Assembly (NCBI RefSeq): GCF_022836935.1
Contig: NZ_CP083240.1
Coordinates: 62,001-126,000 of the forward strand
Source: Ancylobacter polymorphus
GTDB taxonomy: Bacteria; Pseudomonadota; Alphaproteobacteria; Rhizobiales; Xanthobacteraceae
Direction: 5' to 3'
Length of the DNA stretch: 64,000 bases
How positions within the stretch are numbered: the first letter of the stretch is position 1; the number at the start of each line of letters is the position of its first letter. The notes beneath the pieces are model-generated. The model had not been told where the DNA came from. It did no database searches and saw only the letters and a program-made list of their open reading frames with translations. The position numbers and the translations under genes are program-made. Below, piece after piece: positions 8,013-15,982 of the stretch.

Positions 8013-9683
8013 CCGACATTCCCCAAGTGGCCTGCCGCTTGACTTCAAGATCGCCTGATTTTGCTCGCTGGGCAAGCGTTTTTCGCCCCGAGCGGTGTCT
8101 GTCGTCGCGCAAACGGCCGAAGTCGGGTGGATCAAGCCTCGAACCCGCAGCATTCTGGCCCGGCAGAGCCGCTTTTCCGCGCGGCAGACGGACCTGTCCT
8201 GCCGCTTTCGTTCAGCTTGGGCATGGATCGTGGTCATGCGCATGACGGAGGCGTTCGAAGACGGCGGATGGCGGCAAGGACGGCCCGCACCATCGGGCCG
8301 GTGACGGCGACCTCGGCCAACTGGAAGGTAATGGCGCGGGCGTGGCGGACGACGCGGGCGCCGATCTTGATCAGCTTGAGTTGCAGGCTGGTCAACGACC
8401 AGTCCGCCATGGCCTCGGGCAGTTCGATGCAGCGCAGGAAGGTTGCCAGGTTGTAGGCCAGCGCGTGCAGTTGCAGCCGCACCTCGTTGTGCCGGAACTT
8501 CCGGCATGACAGCCGCGTCCAGCGAAAGGCATATTTGCCTTCCTTGATGTGCTGCTCTGCGGTGCCGCGCTGGTTGTAGAACCTCACCACCCAGTCTGGC
8601 TCCATCGGCAGGTTGGTGACGATGAAGCCGACTTTGGGGAACAGCTCGCCCGGATGCCATTCGATCTTGGCGATGACGCGGCGCGGCTTGTCCCAGGACG
8701 CCGCCTGATACTCGAAGTCCTCGAAGAACCGTTTGACCTTGGTCAGCGAAGGCCGTCCCACGGGCCGTGTCAGCCGATGCGCGATCTTCTCGCGCAAGAC
8801 GGCGTTGGCGGGCAGACGGATGGCGTAGAAGAACCTGGCTTCTTCCAGCCGCATATAGATCGCGGGGATCGCGTAGGCAGCGTCGGCCCGGAAGAAGCGT
8901 CCACCAAGGTCGCGGCCAGCATATCGGGCAATGACGGGATCAAGGACATCCCGCCAGCCATCGGCGCTGTGGGCATTGCCGTTACGCAGGGCGCAGCGCT
9001 CCAGCATGCCAAACTGGTTGAACAAGAAGATGGGGTGATAGCAGGTGCAGTCGAAATGCCCGTTCCAGGCAGCACCTTCCTGATCGCCGTGGGTGGGGCT
9101 GACCGAGCTGTCCATGTCCAGCACGATGTATTTCAACCCGTTGCGGTCATGAAACCGGTCGATCCATTGGCCGTTCAGATCGGCCAGCGCCGCCCGGTTC
9201 GCGGCCAGAGCCAGCGTCTCGGTCTCGAACCGTCCCATCTGCGATGCCGAAGCAGCTTGCGCCTCGACGGCCCTGCCGCCAACGACCTGACGCATCACGG
9301 GATCGAGGGCCAAGCGGTCGGCATCGTTCACATCCTCGTATCCGGCCAGTCGTCCGAACACCGATTGCCGGAACAATCCGTCAAGCCGATGGAGCGTGTT
9401 CTTCCCGGTGCGGCTGTCTCGCAGCGCCTCCGACGCCAGATTGGACAGGCCGAGCACGTCATCAAGCTCGCGCATCACCAGCAGGCCACCGTCTGAACTG
9501 ATCTGCGCACCACGGAACTCCAGACGCACACGGCGGTCGAAATCAACCCGATCTCCCCGCGCCAAGCCCGCACCCTCCAGGTGATCCATGAAACGCGCCC
9601 CTCGCAGCCGTCAACGCCATGATTTATATGCGAAATATCACGATTACGACAGCGAAATCAGCGACTTACTTGGAGAATGTGGG
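8013..9683 (-). mobile_element. IS1380-family insertion sequence, copy 1 (1671 bp)
   Basis: Bounded by terminal inverted repeats: CCGACATTCCCCAAGT at 8013 and, inverted, CCCACATTCTCCAAGT ending at 9683. It carries one transposase gene. Length equals that of copies 2 (23828-25498) and 3 (44638-46308), and the encoded protein is identical. The 4-bp flanks are tgca (low side) and ttca (high side); they differ, so there is no target duplication and this copy sits at a rearrangement breakpoint. On the low side is the monooxygenase region, on the high side the 5' half of mod. Confidence 0.93.
8234..9589 (-). CDS. IS1380-family transposase (copy 1)
   Basis: A 451-residue DDE-type transposase of the IS1380 family. 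It starts MDHLEGAGLARGDRVDFD, and typical IS1380 blocks follow: SSDGGLLVMRELDDVLGL, VLDMDSSVSPTHGDQEGA (first catalytic aspartate region) and, late, YNQRGTAEQHIKEGKYAF (catalytic glutamate region). The protein is full length and identical to those of copies 2 and 3, so all three are probably recent insertions and may still be active. A long antisense frame (315 codons) over the gene is a codon-bias shadow. Confidence 0.93.
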   Translation of the reverse strand: MDHLEGAGLARGDRVDFDRRVRLEFRGAQISSDGGLLVMRELDDVLGLSNLASEALRDSRTGKNTLHRLDGLFRQSVFGRLAGYEDVNDADRLALDPVMRQVVGGRAVEAQAASASQMGRFETETLALAANRAALADLNGQWIDRFHDRNGLKYIVLDMDSSVSPTHGDQEGAAWNGHFDCTCYHPIFLFNQFGMLERCALRNGNAHSADGWRDVLDPVIARYAGRDLGGRFFRADAAYAIPAIYMRLEEARFFYAIRLPANAVLREKIAHRLTRPVGRPSLTKVKRFFEDFEYQAASWDKPRRVIAKIEWHPGELFPKVGFIVTNLPMEPDWVVRFYNQRGTAEQHIKEGKYAFRWTRLSCRKFRHNEVRLQLHALAYNLATFLRCIELPEAMADWSLTSLQLKLIKIGARVVRHARAITFQLAEVAVTGPMVRAVLAAIRRLRTPPSCA

Positions 9684-10399
9684 TTCAAGTATTCTGCGCT
9701 ATGCGGCTTGTATTGTGTTTTCCAATAATAATCCTCATTCTTAAAATAGGAATATATTGTGTCGTGTTTTTGCGGGAACTTTCTTGTAGTTGATCGCTTA
9801 AATCCAAAATATGTCCATATAATTTCATTTCTAAAATTTTGCTTCCCAAAAACCTCGTCCAGAATTGCTCGAACATAACCATTTACGTGCCAGTCTAGGT
9901 GGACGTATATTGATCCTCTTTCAGATAAAAGTTCGCGCATCAAAACAAGGCGGGGAACAAGCATAGATAAATATGATGCTGTTCCCTCTACCCATGTGTC
10001 AGAGTATGCAAACTGCTCAATAGTTGTTGGGCGCTGTTCAATTTGAGATTCGGACAGGCTGATTTTAGTCCGATAGTCCGCCTTGCTGTCATAAGGCGGG
10101 TCTATATAGATCAGATCAACCTTGCTGCGCAGGGATTGTGCACTATCACTGCCGGCTAGCAAAGCTGCCATTGCCAGTAGGTTATCACCATAAATCAGTG
10201 TATTTGGATCGGAGGCGGGAGCTGCCGATTGCGGCTTTTGTCGAAACATATCTTGCCAATTGCTGTCCCTCGACGGAACCACCAGCTCCCGCGTCTGTAA
10301 CCCGAGGCGATAATTGCTCTCGGCCCGTTCCATCACACGTTCAGCCTCTTTTTTGCCCTCTGCGACGATAGACGGAAGTTGTTCCAGCAAGCTTTTCAT
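9684..10399 (-). pseudogene. mod: Type III restriction-modification methyltransferase Mod, 5' part
   Basis: The first 239 codons of a type III DNA adenine methyltransferase (beta class), cut by IS1380 copy 1; the frame runs a few codons into the IS and stops at 9644. The SAM/target catalytic motif IV is present as LIYIDPPYDSKADY, followed by the usual SERGSIYVHLDWHVNGYVR and VFGKQNFRNEIIW. Motif I (FxGxG), which comes later in this class, is missing here but occurs in the fragment at 42870-44060. The base composition is clearly more AT-rich than the neighbourhood at 9684-9900. The ATG at 10399 is the natural start. Not functional in this state. Confidence 0.88.
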
Positions 10400-10453
10400 T
10401 CAAATCCCCCTGCCCCGTGTCCCGCACGCGGCACCATTCCAGTTGTCTTTGTT

Positions 10454-10786
10454 TCAGATCAGCGCCGCTTGCGGATCGAGCGGCTTTCCCTTGAAGGGTG
10501 CGACGTTGATCTCCCCTTCCCGCTTGCGGGCCTGGGCAATGTCGTAGCTGTTCTGCATCCGCATGAGCGTATCCATTGACACGCCGAAAGCCTTTTCGAC
10601 CCGGAGCGCCATTTCCGGCGAAAGATGTGCGCGCTCGTTCAGCACGGCCGACAATGCCGCCCTCGTAACACCTAGAACTTGCGCCGCGCTCGTGACCGAA
10701 AGGCCAAGAGGCTCGATGATCTCGCTTTTGACGAAGCCGCCGGGGTGGGCGGGGTTTTTCATACGGATGCCCTGCATCGCACTCAT
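10454..10786 (-). CDS. higA: HigA-family antitoxin
   Basis: A 110-residue antitoxin with an N-terminal HTH_XRE domain of the HigA/VapI type: PAHPGGFVKSEIIEPLGLS, then LGVTRAALSAVLNERAHLSPEMALRVEKAFG. It binds and neutralises the HigB toxin encoded just upstream and represses the shared promoter. The ATG at 10786 is chosen because it has an AGGAGGTGGCT ribosome site; a GTG two codons upstream is less likely. The gene follows higB by 9 bp. As in many higBA loci, the toxin comes first. In the ancestral plasmid it stood next to the mod-res operon. Confidence 0.85.
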   Translation of the reverse strand: MSAMQGIRMKNPAHPGGFVKSEIIEPLGLSVTSAAQVLGVTRAALSAVLNERAHLSPEMALRVEKAFGVSMDTLMRMQNSYDIAQARKREGEINVAPFKGKPLDPQAALI

Positions 10787-10795
10787 AGCCACCTC

Positions 10796-11086
10796 CTAGT
10801 GGTAATCTTCATAGTCGAGGTCGATGATCTCGATTTCGGTTTGGTCGATCCGGAACGTGATCCGCCAGTTCTTGGTGACGAACAGGCTCCAGGTGCCTTT
10901 TCGATCGCCGGTGAGCTGATGAGCCTTCCAGCTCGGGACCGTGCGCAGCTCGTCTTCCCGCTCCATATCTTGCAGGAAGGTGACGATGCGACGGACTTTC
11001 GGCACTACGGCCGCCTGCAAGCCGGTGGCGTCATCATCTTCGATGAAGCGGCGCAACCCCTTATGGACCACGTTTCGGATTCTCAT
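10796..11086 (-). CDS. higB: HigB/RelE-family toxin (mRNA interferase)
   Basis: A 96-residue toxin of the HigB/GraT type, expected to cleave mRNA on the ribosome. Typical segments are HKGLRRFIEDDD at the N-terminus and the C-terminal pair WKAHQLTGDRKGTWSLFVTKN and WRITFRIDQTEIEIIDLDYEDYH. It forms an operon with higA. The start ATG at 11086 is followed by MRIRNVVHKGL. Transcription probably begins at the TTGACA promoter near 11121, which overlaps an inverted repeat. Confidence 0.85.
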   Translation of the reverse strand: MRIRNVVHKGLRRFIEDDDATGLQAAVVPKVRRIVTFLQDMEREDELRTVPSWKAHQLTGDRKGTWSLFVTKNWRITFRIDQTEIEIIDLDYEDYH

Positions 11087-11092
11087 GTGCCG

Positions 11093-11132
11093 TCACTATC
11101 AAGCTAAACGTATAGTGTCAAGCTACGCTATA
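11093..11132 (-). promoter_or_regulatory. Probable higBA promoter and operator
   Basis: On the minus strand a perfect -35 TTGACA (11121-11116) is followed after 17 bp by TAGTGA (11098-11093) as a weak -10. The inverted repeat TATAG (11111-11115) and CTATA (11128-11132) flanks the -35 box and is a natural operator for HigA autorepression. This leaves a leader of only a few bases before the ATG at 11086. Confidence 0.5.
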
Positions 11133-11154
11133 CAATCCCGGCGCTTCATAGCCT

Positions 11155-11256
11155 TGTCGCGCAAGTTGTAAAACCTGCAACAGATCGGCCGCCCCCGGAA
11201 AATCAGGGCTTTTCGTGTCGCATGTCTTTGTCGCAAGTGGTAGAAAACTTGCGACA
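11155..11256. promoter_or_regulatory. Resolvase res site (two 28-bp dyad subsites)
   Basis: Two 28-bp imperfect/perfect dyads lie before the resolvase gene. The second (11229-11256) has perfect 10-bp arms TGTCGCAAGT and ACTTGCGACA around 8 bp. The first (11155-11182) has TGTCGCGCAA and ACCTGCAACA with the same 8-bp spacing and a TTGTAAAA-like centre, as expected for the crossover subsite I. A further half-site TTTGCGACAGG follows at about 11260. Layout and size fit a res site for a serine resolvase. Confidence 0.7.
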
Positions 11257-11278
11257 TGATTTGCGACAGGGGGAAGCC

Positions 11279-11872
11279 GTGAGCAGCCGACCAGATTCCG
11301 ACGCCGGCCGCGTGTTCATCGGCTATGCCCGCGTTTCGACTCGCGGCCAGGACCTCGATGCGCAGCGGGCCGCCCTGGGTGCGGCCGGCTGCGTCCGCAT
11401 CTTCGAGGAAAAGGCTTCCGGGGCGAAGCGGGATCGGCCCGAGCTGGCGCGGATGCTCGACCATCTGCGTGCCGGCGACGTGGTGACGATCACCAGGCTA
11501 GACCGCCTCGCCCGATCGACCGGCGACCTTCTGGCGATCGCGGAGCGGATCAAGGAGGCCGGCGCTGGCCTGCGTTCGCTGGCCGAGCCGTGGGCCGATA
11601 CCACGACGCCGGCGGGGCGCATGGTGTTGACCGTGTTCGCCGGCATCGCGGATTTCGAGCGCAGCTTGATCGTGGAGCGCACGAGCGCCGGCCGGATCGC
11701 GGCGAAAGCCCGAGGCGTGAAGTTCGGCCCCTCCCCTGCCCTGTCGGCCGAGCAGATCGCCCATGCCCGCCAGCTTATCCATGACGACAAGAAGCCGGTG
11801 GCGGAAGTCGCCCGGCTCTTGGGCGTGCATCGTGCCACGCTCTACCGGGCGCTTGAGAACGCATTGACGTGA
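11279..11872 (+). CDS. Serine resolvase/invertase (TnpR/ParA-resolvase type)
   Basis: A 197-residue serine recombinase. The catalytic domain starts VFIGYARVSTRGQDLDAQ with the nucleophilic serine in RVST, and continues with ITRLDRLARSTGDLL and the conserved arginine-rich block ADFERSLIVERTSAGRIAAKARG. The C-terminus is a Hin-like helix-turn-helix (VAEVARLLGVHRATLYRAL). The GTG at 11279 has a strong AGGGGGAAG ribosome site; the ATG at 11222 lies inside the res site and is less likely. In a plasmid it would resolve multimers. It does not belong to either Tn3 element here, since it lies outside their repeats. Confidence 0.85.
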   Translation: MSSRPDSDAGRVFIGYARVSTRGQDLDAQRAALGAAGCVRIFEEKASGAKRDRPELARMLDHLRAGDVVTITRLDRLARSTGDLLAIAERIKEAGAGLRSLAEPWADTTTPAGRMVLTVFAGIADFERSLIVERTSAGRIAAKARGVKFGPSPALSAEQIAHARQLIHDDKKPVAEVARLLGVHRATLYRALENALT

Positions 11873-11981
11873 ATACGCATTGACGTAACCACGTTTAGTT
11901 GCCGGCCCTAGAAGTAGTGCCTTTCGCGGTTCCTTCCGCAAGGGATTGCAGAATCGGGCGAGTTCGTCCTTACTGCTAAGA

Positions 11982-12191
11982 ATGAAGCGCGACTCGGAAA
12001 GGATTCGGAAGGACGTTGCCGCCCATCGGGCGCGGCAGCTTGCGGCCGGCCGTATCGCGCTGACCACGTATGTTCCGACTGATCTTCTCGCCCAAATCGA
12101 CAAGATCAAGGAGCAGCGGGGCGTGCTTGGCCGCGCGCCGATCATCGAGGAAGCATTGAGGCTCTATATCGAAGCGAAGCAAGGGACATAA
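11982..12191 (+). CDS. Ribbon-helix-helix (CopG/Arc-like) plasmid protein
   Basis: A 69-residue basic protein with a C-terminal ribbon-helix-helix: the strand RIALTTYVPTDLLAQIDKIKEQ followed by APIIEEALRLYIEA. It is probably a small DNA-binding regulator of plasmid replication or copy number, as it lies 190 bp before the putative replication initiator gene. The ATG at 11982 is preferred over an upstream TTG/ATG extension because the conserved part begins there. A rho-independent terminator follows directly. Confidence 0.65.
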   Translation: MKRDSERIRKDVAAHRARQLAAGRIALTTYVPTDLLAQIDKIKEQRGVLGRAPIIEEALRLYIEAKQGT

Positions 12192-12199
12192 CGGCAAAA

Positions 12200-12230
12200 C
12201 GCCCGACCGCGCCAACGGTCGAGCGTTTTT
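12200..12230 (+). terminator. Rho-independent terminator after the RHH gene
   Basis: Stem CGCCCGACCG (12200-12209) pairs with CGGTCGAGCG (12216-12225) with one C/A mismatch and a 6-nt loop, followed by five T residues (12226-12230). It lies 9 bp after the stop of the RHH gene. Confidence 0.8.
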
Positions 12231-12298
12231 GTAGGCCGTCAGACACACCGTAGAGACGGGGCCAAAGCTCTCCCCTTATCTACGCTACAGCACTCCAA

Positions 12299-12321
12299 TC
12301 CGCAAGATTGATTCTTGCGGA
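12299..12321. promoter_or_regulatory. Perfect 9-bp inverted repeat upstream of the putative rep gene
   Basis: TCCGCAAGA (12299-12307) and TCTTGCGGA (12313-12321) form a dyad with a 5-nt centre, about 60 bp before the start at 12383. It could be an operator for the RHH protein or for the initiator itself, or an RNA hairpin in the leader. No iterons were recognised here. Confidence 0.5.
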
Positions 12322-12382
12322 AACAGGAAAGCCGTGCCTGCCGTCCGCGCCGTCATGTCCTTCAAATGGAAGGACGACAGGC

Positions 12383-12608
12383 ATGTTGAGGATGCAGATC
12401 GCGGCCGCGATCGGCTGCGCGCGCGCAAGCGCGCTTGATGAGATCATGCGGGAGGTATGGACGCGCTACAGCGCCGGCCAGCTCACCGAGGAAGACGCCG
12501 GGCAGCTCTCCACGCTCGCCCATGAGCGCCGCGAGGCGTGGCGGGGATCGGGACAGGCCGGGCTTGGCCTGGTCATGCCCCCGGCCGAGCGATGCCCGAC
12601 GCCAGTTC
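12383..12608 (+). pseudogene. Winged-helix plasmid protein (putative replication initiator), 5' part
   Basis: The first 75 codons of a gene split by Tn3 element copy 1. The ATG at 12383 follows an AAGGACGACAGGC leader; the protein starts MLRMQIAAAIGCARASALDE and continues with an acidic helix SAGQLTEEDAGQLSTLAHERREAW. The frame then runs into the transposon at codon CCA GTT C. The rest of the gene is on the minus strand at 61627-62281 and starts with the same bases (cca gtt c). Joined across the shared 5-bp duplication, the frame is exact and gives a 291-residue protein. Family assignment as replication initiator rests on the winged-helix part and on the neighbouring parA/RHH genes; it is an inference. 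Confidence 0.7.
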
Positions 12609-12646
12609 GGGGTCAGAACAAGAGCTGCTCAAAATCGTACGCTAAG
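12609..12646 (+). repeat. Tn3-family terminal inverted repeat, low end of copy 1
   Basis: 38 bp starting GGGGTCAGAACAAGAGCTGC and ending CGCTAAG. It differs at several positions from the repeat at the other end of the element (GGGATC start), so the two ends can be told apart. Confidence 0.9.
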
Positions 12647-12665
12647 GCCGAACGAATCATGAACA

Positions 12666-15641
12666 TCATGCTACTCGCCGGACTGGGGCTTGCAAGCGAA
12701 GCGATCGGAAGCCTTCGGGCATCTGGTGCTCAGTATCCCAGGTGTAGATGCCGGTCAGGTTGATGTGTTCCCAACTGAGCGGCGAGACGTGCTTGAGCAG
12801 CGTGTCGGGAATGTTTCTGCCGTCTCGCTTCAGATGAGTGACAGCGCGGTCGAGATAGACGGTGTTCCAGTGCACGATGGCGCTGACGACAAGATTGAGG
12901 CCAGACGCGCGGAATGCTTGGCTCTCGAATGAACGGTCACGGATTTCGCCGCGCTCGTGGAAGAACACCGCGCGTTTGAGCTTATGCGCTGCCTCACCCT
13001 TGTTGAGGCCGGCTTGGCACCGTCGGCGCAAGGCTGGGCTCGAATACCATTCGATCATGAACAGCGAGCGCTCAATCCGGCCGAGTTCCCGCAGCGCCTT
13101 TGCCAGCTGGCTTTCCATCGGAGACGCCGAGAGCTTTTTGAGGATGGTCGAGGGGACGACGGAGCGCGTCGTGATCGAGGCTGCCAGATGGAGCAGATCG
13201 TCCCAACGATCGAGAATCAACGCGGTGTTAATCGGAGCCCCGATGTGGTTCGTCAGCGCCGGGTAGGCATCGCCCTTCTCGAATGTGTGGAACTTTCGAT
13301 CTTTGAGATTGCGCAATCGAGGCGCGAAGCGTTTGCCGATCAGGGCGAACAGCCCGAAGACGTGATCGCTCGCGCCACCAGTGTCAGTAAAATGCTCCTG
13401 GATATCCAGGATCGTATCTTGGTCAAACAGGCCATCGAGCACATAGGCCGCTTCGCTTTCCGTGGGGCTGATCGGCAAAATGCTGAAATAGCCGTACTGG
13501 TCCGACAGGTGGCTGTAGAATTTCGATCCCGGCTCGCTGCCATAGTGCAGGTTGACGTCGCCGCGTTTTGCCGCTCGGTCGCTCACACGGAAGAACTGTC
13601 CGTCGGACGACGCGGTCGTTCCGTTGCCCCACAGACGGGAATGCGGGTGACCGGTATGGGCGTCGGTGATGCAGGCCTGAGCGGCGCGATAGGTTTCTGA
13701 TCGGGCATGGAAGGTGCGCATCCAGCCAATCTGATGGGCGCTGATGCCCTTGGAGGCGCCGGCCATCCGCTTCGGACCAAGATTGGTTGCATCGGCCAAG
13801 ATGCCGGCCAGCATGGCGGAGACATTCCGTGGGGCGTCACCCGTGCGGACATGTGTGAAGTGATCGGCAAAGCCCGTCCAATCATGCACTTCCCTAAGGA
13901 GATCAGGAACTTCGACAAGCGGATACATCTCGCTGATCTCTGCGTTCAGTTCTTCGGCTGCCGCAGGAACGTCGCCGACGGTCGGCGTCACGATCAGCGT
14001 TCCCGCTTCGAGACGAACACCCTTGAGCTTACCAGCGCGAGCGCGATAGGCCAGGCGCTTCAGATTGAAGTCCAGCACCTGCATTACTTCGTTCAGCCAA
14101 GCGGCGCCGTCACTGCCCACACCAAGGCCAAGCCGATCCTCTTCCTTCATCGCGGTGAACGTAGATCGCGGCATGAGGTGGTCGTCGATCGGGCGGAACG
14201 AGCGGCTGCCCTCCACCCAGATATCCGCCGAGCGAAGGCGCTCGCGCAATGCGGCGAGCGTGGCTATCTCATAGAGCCGACGATCGGGCTTCTGCTGCCC
14301 AAAGATCAGTTTCCGATCGGTTGGACTGAGATGGCTGGTCGGAACACGCTCGGGCAGTGTGCGCCGTCCCTCCGAATGAAGCCTTCGGAGCATCGCAATA
14401 GCTGTGAGCAGAGAATCGTGGCGGCGCGCTGAACGGAACGTAAAGGTTGCCAGGAACGCCGTCGCGTATTTGAGGACGCCACCATACTGCTCGGCCGCCA
14501 GGACCAGCGGGGATGCCTCGTTGTCCTCGACCATTGCTGCAAGCTCAGGCTTCATTCGAAGCAGCCGGTGCCAACCGACCTTTTGGTCAAGAACCTCAAG
14601 CGCGTCCTGACCCCGATCGTTGGCCGATTGCAGCGCTGTTATCGTATCGAGGAACATACGCAGGGCCTTGGAGGTGTCTGTCCGTTGGTCCATGTGCCGC
14701 CGTTTCTTGCGACTGTGCGCCTGGGAGAACAGCCGCCCGATCAGCTTGATGAACATCGTAACGGCATCATCGGTTAGCTTCTCGCCGAGCTTGATCACCT
14801 GCGCGACAATCAGGGCGTGGCGACGGCTGGCATTGAAGTCGTTGGCCAGCCACGCCGGTGTGGCATTGCCCTCACGGACCATTTGGTCCCACCGCCCGGA
14901 TGCCACGCGCGCCCGCAAACCGGGATCGATCCCGAGCGTGCGCAGGAAGGCAATTCGTTCAGTCAGTCCTACCAGATTTGAAGCTGCGGGCGCTTCCGGC
15001 GCGGACCGCAACCAATGGAAGCGAGTCTGGCCGACCGCCGCATCAACCTCGAGCAGCTTGTCGAGAGCCAGCAGCTTCTCAGGTGTGAGACCGTCGATAA
15101 GCGCTGTCTCCGCGCGACGGCGAGCTATGGCGCGGGCCGCAAGCGCCATTCGCTCGATGATCTCCACCGCGGGCAACAGGGCTCCGCGTTCTCGCATCGT
15201 GGCGACAATGGCATTCACAATCGAAGCGCCGCTGTCGGACATCGTGGCCGCCTCAATTGCCGACAACAGCCCCGCGCGACGATCCTGAGCTGTCGCGCTT
15301 CTGACGCCGAGATAGATCATCAGGCGCGCAATGTGATCGCGGCGCGTCTCTTCCCGGCGGGCATAGATTGTAAACGCAGTGGGATCGGCGCCGATCTGGT
15401 CGGCCACATATTTCAGCATCGCACGCGGCGGAATTTCGCCTGCGGCCAGCACCCGGCCCGGATGTCGCATCACGCAAAGCTGAACAGCGAAGCCGAGCTT
15501 ATTGTGCTCGCGCCTGCGAAGGTCAATTTCGAGGCGATCCGACGCGGACAATGAATAGTGTCGGATTAGACTGTCCTCATCAGCCGGAATATCGAAAAGC
15601 TCCCGACGATCCTGAGCTTTGAGAATCTTGCGCCTGGCCAC
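12666..15641 (-). CDS. tnpA: Tn3-family transposase TnpA (copy 1)
   Basis: A full-length 991-residue Tn3-family transposase starting MARRKILKAQDRRELFDIPADE at a GTG (15641). The N-terminal DUF4158 domain and the C-terminal DDE domain are both present; a catalytic region can be recognised around GNGTTASSDGQFFRVSD (about residues 680-695), and the C-terminus has LSWEHINLTGIYTWD, the usual Tn3 ending. It makes cointegrates; with no resolvase in the element, cointegrates would be resolved by homologous recombination. The same gene starts again at 62475 on the other strand. Confidence 0.93.
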   Translation of the reverse strand: MARRKILKAQDRRELFDIPADEDSLIRHYSLSASDRLEIDLRRREHNKLGFAVQLCVMRHPGRVLAAGEIPPRAMLKYVADQIGADPTAFTIYARREETRRDHIARLMIYLGVRSATAQDRRAGLLSAIEAATMSDSGASIVNAIVATMRERGALLPAVEIIERMALAARAIARRRAETALIDGLTPEKLLALDKLLEVDAAVGQTRFHWLRSAPEAPAASNLVGLTERIAFLRTLGIDPGLRARVASGRWDQMVREGNATPAWLANDFNASRRHALIVAQVIKLGEKLTDDAVTMFIKLIGRLFSQAHSRKKRRHMDQRTDTSKALRMFLDTITALQSANDRGQDALEVLDQKVGWHRLLRMKPELAAMVEDNEASPLVLAAEQYGGVLKYATAFLATFTFRSARRHDSLLTAIAMLRRLHSEGRRTLPERVPTSHLSPTDRKLIFGQQKPDRRLYEIATLAALRERLRSADIWVEGSRSFRPIDDHLMPRSTFTAMKEEDRLGLGVGSDGAAWLNEVMQVLDFNLKRLAYRARAGKLKGVRLEAGTLIVTPTVGDVPAAAEELNAEISEMYPLVEVPDLLREVHDWTGFADHFTHVRTGDAPRNVSAMLAGILADATNLGPKRMAGASKGISAHQIGWMRTFHARSETYRAAQACITDAHTGHPHSRLWGNGTTASSDGQFFRVSDRAAKRGDVNLHYGSEPGSKFYSHLSDQYGYFSILPISPTESEAAYVLDGLFDQDTILDIQEHFTDTGGASDHVFGLFALIGKRFAPRLRNLKDRKFHTFEKGDAYPALTNHIGAPINTALILDRWDDLLHLAASITTRSVVPSTILKKLSASPMESQLAKALRELGRIERSLFMIEWYSSPALRRRCQAGLNKGEAAHKLKRAVFFHERGEIRDRSFESQAFRASGLNLVVSAIVHWNTVYLDRAVTHLKRDGRNIPDTLLKHVSPLSWEHINLTGIYTWDTEHQMPEGFRSLRLQAPVRRVA

Positions 15642-15796
15642 TGCTCAACTCCGCACACACCAACTCCCGCTCAATGTTGCCGAGCTGACTGGATGTGGAA
15701 ACAGCAGCTATCCTACTGCCACGGTTTTCCACTGGGATCAGACGGCGCGCCTGGAAATCGCGAGACACAAGAATCTCGGTTCACGCTTCGTTCGAC

Positions 15797-15834
15797 CTTA
15801 GCGTACGATTCTGCACAGCTCTTGTTCTGATCCC
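15797..15834 (-). repeat. Tn3-family terminal inverted repeat, high end of copy 1
   Basis: 38 bp, reading on the minus strand GGGATCAGAACAAGAGCTGT and ending CGCTAAG. The identical end occurs at 62282-62319 in copy 2. Confidence 0.9.
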
Positions 15835-15982
15835 TATACAGAAAACCGGAGTGCCTGATTTCCGGGTTTCAGGTTCTGCGGCTGGCGTCGCTCTCTTCAG
15901 AGGAAGAGGGCGGCGCTTCGCTTCGTGACGGGCTGATAGCCGGAGAGAGAGGCTCACCGGCGTCCGTCATGGAGTAACTGAC

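Larger units (their letters stand above)
12609..15834 (-). mobile_element. Tn3-family insertion sequence (tnpA only), copy 1
   Basis: A 3226-bp element with 38-bp Tn3-type inverted repeats (12609-12646, GGGGTCAGAACAAGAGCTG...; 15797-15834 inverted, GGGATCAGAACAAGAGCTG...), both ending ACGCTAAG on the inner side. Similarity of the ends continues a further 15-20 bp inwards with mismatches. It encodes only a transposase, no resolvase, so it resembles IS1071-type elements that flank catabolic genes. Flanks are agttc (low) and tatac (high); they differ. The low flank matches, inverted, the flank of copy 2 at 62277-62281. Confidence 0.9.

Noticed and set aside
8549-9496. A 315-codon antisense frame over the IS1380 transposase, repeated in all three copies
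   Set aside because: It is fully antisense to a well-conserved transposase, has no recognisable domain and recurs only because the IS recurs; high GC gives long shadow frames.
11849-11890. Direct repeat acgcattgacgt at the end of the resolvase gene as an attachment site
   Set aside because: It is a short tandem duplication only at the stop codon, with no second distant copy seen.
12609-15834. Target duplication of Tn3 copy 1 by its own flanks
   Set aside because: agttc and tatac differ. The true partner of agttc is the gaact flank of copy 2.
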